Both the position numbers and the translations under genes were made by a program. Shown one piece after another: positions 61,518-64,000 of a DNA stretch of 64,000 nucleotides. The stretch is from Candidatus Gastranaerophilales bacterium (GTDB taxonomy: Bacteria > Cyanobacteriota > Vampirovibrionia > Gastranaerophilales > Gastranaerophilaceae). The number at the start of each line of letters is the position of its first letter. The stretch's first letter is position 1. A model generated the notes under the pieces. The model was not told the DNA's origin. It worked only from the letters and a program-made list of their open reading frames with translations, and made no database searches. Where the stretch lies: NCBI GenBank assembly GCA_944325865.1, contig CALVBS010000001.1, positions 62,001 to 126,000 of the forward strand. Reading direction: 5' to 3'.

Positions 61518-62162
61518 ATGAAAAAGCTAATTTTATTATTTACAACATTACTGGTTACATCAGCCTGTGCCTTTGCAGGTGATAATTTCCTAAATACAGT
61601 TATTCTGGAAGGTACTGATAACGGTTATAACATTATTCTCAGAACTGATGAAATTGCTTCCGTCAAAAAGACTGTTGATTCGGATAATAAACTGACGCTT
61701 GATGTTAAGGGGGTTACTTCAGCTGAAAGCATAAGTACTTTATACAAAAACACTTCACAGGCTAAAACTGTAATAGTTGAAAATTCGGGAAATAATGCCG
61801 TTAAAATCCATATTCAGGCAAAAGATATAGCTAAATCGAACATTATATTTGATACACCGGCTTCTGCCCCTGTTGTCGTTTCTGATACAGTATCACACAA
61901 TACAATAATCTGGAGCATACTTGCATTCTTCGGCTTATGTATATTGTTTGCAAGAACTCTAAGTATAAAAGAAGACTCTGAAAGTATTATTCGTGAAGCA
62001 ATAAATAAAGATATGCGTGACAGAGAAATAGAAATGTACAAAAATTACAGAAAAGAGATGCTTACAATTCCAAGCATTGATTATAAAATCAAAAATCCGA
62101 GAGTTCAGGAAACTATACGGCGTGCAGATACAATAAGGCATTTGCAGCGTAACATCAAGTAA
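61518..62162 (+). CDS. Exported single-helix membrane protein, AMIN-like
   Basis: A 214-residue protein. Signal peptide MKKLILLFTTLLVTSACAFA (1-20), an extracytoplasmic beta-type domain of about 90 residues that looks like an AMIN domain (TVILEGTDNGYNIILRTD), a membrane helix at about 129-146 (IIWSILAFFGLCILFA), and a charged cytoplasmic tail with DMRDREIEMYKNYRKE. AMIN domains occur in PilQ and amidases; this link is tentative. GAGAGGAA precedes the ATG. It begins a likely operon with the small membrane protein and SPFH gene. Confidence 0.75.
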   Translation: MKKLILLFTTLLVTSACAFAGDNFLNTVILEGTDNGYNIILRTDEIASVKKTVDSDNKLTLDVKGVTSAESISTLYKNTSQAKTVIVENSGNNAVKIHIQAKDIAKSNIIFDTPASAPVVVSDTVSHNTIIWSILAFFGLCILFARTLSIKEDSESIIREAINKDMRDREIEMYKNYRKEMLTIPSIDYKIKNPRVQETIRRADTIRHLQRNIK

Positions 62163-62182
62163 CATATAATTGAGGAATAAGA

Positions 62183-62374
62183 ATGGCTATTAGAGTTTTA
62201 TTTTTACTACTTGCATTTGTAATAGTGTCAAATATTATAATTATTATTTGCAGCTATATATTTGGTGTTAATTTATACCAGAAACATGGGAAAGCTATTC
62301 TGACGGGTTATGCCTCTCTTGCATTGTTGATAGTTATAACATATGTAATTCTGGCTATATTGGGGTTAGTGTAG
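62183..62374 (+). CDS. Small two-helix membrane protein
   Basis: A 63-residue protein, nearly all hydrophobic, with two helices (4-25 and 43-62) joined by a short loop with GVNLYQKHGKA. GAGGAATAAG precedes the ATG. It is 20 bases after the previous gene and 1 base before the SPFH gene, so it is probably part of that membrane complex. No homologue recognised. Confidence 0.75.
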   Translation: MAIRVLFLLLAFVIVSNIIIIICSYIFGVNLYQKHGKAILTGYASLALLIVITYVILAILGLV

Positions 62375-62375
62375 T

Positions 62376-63377
62376 ATGAGTGACTTAGTATTCTGGTTAA
62401 TATTAGCTGCAATATTATTTATAATATATTTTGGTGAATATATTACAAAACGAATTATTAGATTCAAACCGGTTAGAAGAAGAAATAAACGAAAATCAAA
62501 TGTAAATTCAATAAATTCCAACGGTACAAAACTCTCTAATAAAACAACATTTCTAAAAAAATATATAAAAGAAAGGATGGAATTAATGGACAAAAAGAGT
62601 TTAGCTACACCGACAATGGTTGTATTACTTTTAATTGTATTTATTATACTATGCAATCCTATTGCAATAGTTGGAGTCGGAGAAAGAGGAGTTAAAGTAA
62701 CTCTGGGAAAAGTATCACCGCAAAGCTATACAGAAGGTATCCATTTGATTACTCCTTTTATATCAAAAATTAAAACAATGGATGTCAAAACTCAAAAAAA
62801 CTATATTACAACTGATGTTTATACCAAGGACATTCAGCAGGCACAGATTGCATATGTTGTTAACTTTAATCTCCAGCCTCAAAATGTTCATAATATGTAC
62901 AGAGAGGTCGGCGTAACTTATGTTGATACCGTTTTAATGCCCGTAGTTGAAGGCACAATAAAAGATGTTATCGGGAAATGGAACGCTCAAGATTTAGTTG
63001 CAAACAGAGAATCGGCAACCGTTGATATTCTCGGAAAGCTACAAAAACAATTAGAACCAAGATACATTAATGTAACCGGTTTCCAAATTACAGATATAAA
63101 CTACTCAGGGGTTTTTGAAAAAGCCATTGAAAGTAAGGTTACTGCCGAACAGGATGCATTAAAGGCAAAAAATAAAACAGTTCAAATTGAAGAAGAAGCA
63201 AAACAGAAGATTATATCGGCTGAAGCAGAAGCAAAATCAATGGCAATAAGAGCCAATGCACTTACACGTAATAAAGCTCTTGTTGAGTATGAAGCAGTTC
63301 AAAAGTGGGATGGCAAACTCCCTGAATATATGCTTGGAAACTCAATTCCATTTATAAACTTAAATGACAAAAAATAA
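62376..63377 (+). CDS. SPFH/prohibitin-family membrane protein (HflC-like)
   Basis: A protein of 333 residues, or 263 if it starts at 62586. Core: membrane helix TMVVLLLIVFIILCNPI, then SPFH domain with VGERGVKVTLGKVSPQSYTEGIHLI and a coiled-coil end (KAIESKVTAEQDALKAKN, KIISAEAEAKSMAIRANAL). Such proteins form large rings that regulate membrane proteases. The upstream ATG adds a second helix (LVFWLILAAILFIIYFGEYI) and a very basic stretch. The internal ATG 62586 has AAGGA eight bases before it, while 62376 has a poor site, so either or both may be used. Confidence 0.88.
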   Translation: MSDLVFWLILAAILFIIYFGEYITKRIIRFKPVRRRNKRKSNVNSINSNGTKLSNKTTFLKKYIKERMELMDKKSLATPTMVVLLLIVFIILCNPIAIVGVGERGVKVTLGKVSPQSYTEGIHLITPFISKIKTMDVKTQKNYITTDVYTKDIQQAQIAYVVNFNLQPQNVHNMYREVGVTYVDTVLMPVVEGTIKDVIGKWNAQDLVANRESATVDILGKLQKQLEPRYINVTGFQITDINYSGVFEKAIESKVTAEQDALKAKNKTVQIEEEAKQKIISAEAEAKSMAIRANALTRNKALVEYEAVQKWDGKLPEYMLGNSIPFINLNDKK

Positions 63378-63414
63378 CATATTTATAAACTTAACCTTAA
63401 AATAATCCTTAATC

Positions 63415-63441
63415 ATCCGCTCTATTCCGGGCGGATTTCTT
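63415..63441 (+). terminator. Possible terminator of the SPFH operon
   Basis: ATCCGC (63415-63420) pairs with GCGGAT (63431-63436) around a 10-base loop, followed by TTCTTTATG. A weak T tract, so only moderate support. Confidence 0.55.
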
Positions 63442-63481
63442 TATGCATTTTATCTTAACTCTCATTCGTTATTTACAGGAT

Positions 63482-64000
63482 TTATTGAGATGAACAAGCG
63501 GTAAAATACTTATCCATTATATCAAGAATTTGTTTTGCAGAAGTCCCGTCACCATATGGATTAGTAGCCTTTAGTCTTGTGTTCTCCCACGTATCTGAAA
63601 GTATTTTCTCGCTCAAAGAAATTATTTTTTCATAATCTGCACCGACAAGTGTTGAAACCCCGGCATCAATTCCTTCCTGTCGTTCCGTTTCATATCTCAT
63701 AACAAGAGTAGGGCAGCCGAAGGATGGAGCCTCCTCTTGAATACCGCCGGAATCTGTCAAAATAAGTTTTGCATTTTTCATTAAATAAACAAGATACGGG
63801 TAATCAAGCGGTGTTAGAAGTTTCACATTATTATATTCTCCTAAGCGTTCATGAATCTTTATCTTTACGTTCGGATTAGGATGAACCGGAATTATAAAAG
63901 TGTGATCTGTAAATTTTTCAACAAGATACTTAATAGCGTCAATAATTCTGTCAATTCTTTCACCATGGTTTTCACGTCTGTGTGCGGTAATCAAAACTAA
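63482..64000 (-). CDS. wecB: UDP-N-acetylglucosamine 2-epimerase, C-terminal part
   Basis: The last 172 codons of a WecB/MnaA-type epimerase, cut by the right end of the window. Motifs of the GT-B fold are intact: ITAHRRENHGERI, IIPVHPNPN, LTDSGGIQEEAPSFGCPTL and NPYGDG. The enzyme converts UDP-GlcNAc to UDP-ManNAc for surface polysaccharides. The frame stays open to 64000 and reads LVLITAHRREN, so the gene begins to the right of the window. Confidence 0.95.
   Translation of the reverse strand, partial: LVLITAHRRENHGERIDRIIDAIKYLVEKFTDHTFIIPVHPNPNVKIKIHERLGEYNNVKLLTPLDYPYLVYLMKNAKLILTDSGGIQEEAPSFGCPTLVMRYETERQEGIDAGVSTLVGADYEKIISLSEKILSDTWENTRLKATNPYGDGTSAKQILDIMDKYFTACSSQ

Noticed and set aside
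1-64000. CRISPR array, tRNA, rRNA or prophage
   Set aside because: I saw no regularly spaced repeats, cloverleaf-type genes or phage structural genes. A formal tRNA scan could still find something I missed.

Overview
The window comes from an AT-rich bacterial chromosome. I infer a non-photosynthetic relative of Cyanobacteria (Vampirovibrionia/Melainabacteria, most like gut Gastranaerophilales). The best evidence is the ATP synthase cluster (15359-20578). It runs a, c, b', b, delta, alpha, gamma, with two different b-type subunits and with beta and epsilon absent, which is the cyanobacterial arrangement. There are no photosynthesis genes. A sodium-pumping decarboxylase, flagellar-type FlhB, cyanobacterial-style matrixin and hybrid sensor proteins fit the same picture. 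The assignment is inferred, not tested.

Layout. 1-2317: a papain-like protein and a 5'-nucleotidase. 2330-5666 (minus): metF-deoC-flhB-sigma factor. 5711-7342: SulP transporter. 7591-10194 (minus): ClpB. 10279-11417: a prepilin and a divergent XRE regulator sharing a palindromic control region. 11778-15292: two paralogous membrane proteins. 15359-20578 (minus): ATP synthase, with a small zinc-finger membrane protein inserted between alpha and gamma. 20695-24678: birA-oadG-oadA-oadB, a biotin ligase followed by its biotinylated Na+ pump. 24728-29639: a formyltransferase-like protein, GlgC, two membrane proteins, and an ECF sigma/anti-sigma pair. 29747-33125: an aconitase-family LeuC-type enzyme, a YbaK-like deacylase and a homocitrate/citrate-synthase-type enzyme. 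33242-37483: TPR protein, membrane metallopeptidase, histidine kinase. 37606-38525: a prepilin with a run of 11 G just after its start. 38575-46777 (minus): FAD protein, small FxG protein, and smc-scpA-scpB-matrixin. 46900-52578: VWA protein, kinase-like protein, phospholipase-D-like protein, ChbG deacetylase, glycosyltransferase. 52662-56300: hybrid sensor, NarL-type regulator, secreted protein. 56306-61349: putative secreted or surface proteins. 61518-64000: small membrane operon with an SPFH protein, and the C-terminal part of WecB.

The most interesting signals are four. (1) The second prepilin gene has a strong promoter, a perfect Shine-Dalgarno, an ATG and then an 11-G tract that puts the pilin out of frame. 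One extra G would restore a 306-residue prepilin, so this looks like a phase-variable switch caught OFF. (2) At least six otherwise unrelated proteins without ordinary signal peptides carry a short N-terminal F-[K/T/L]-G or FG motif, which may be a lineage-specific targeting tag. They include a kinase-like protein and paralogous membrane proteins. (3) Several genes have a -10 box exactly six bases before the ATG and no Shine-Dalgarno, so they look leaderless: metF, sulP and two sensor kinases. (4) The first prepilin carries a tandem duplication of its processing motif and sits behind a 24-bp palindrome at its transcription start, facing an XRE regulator.

I saw no tRNA, rRNA, CRISPR array or insertion sequence.
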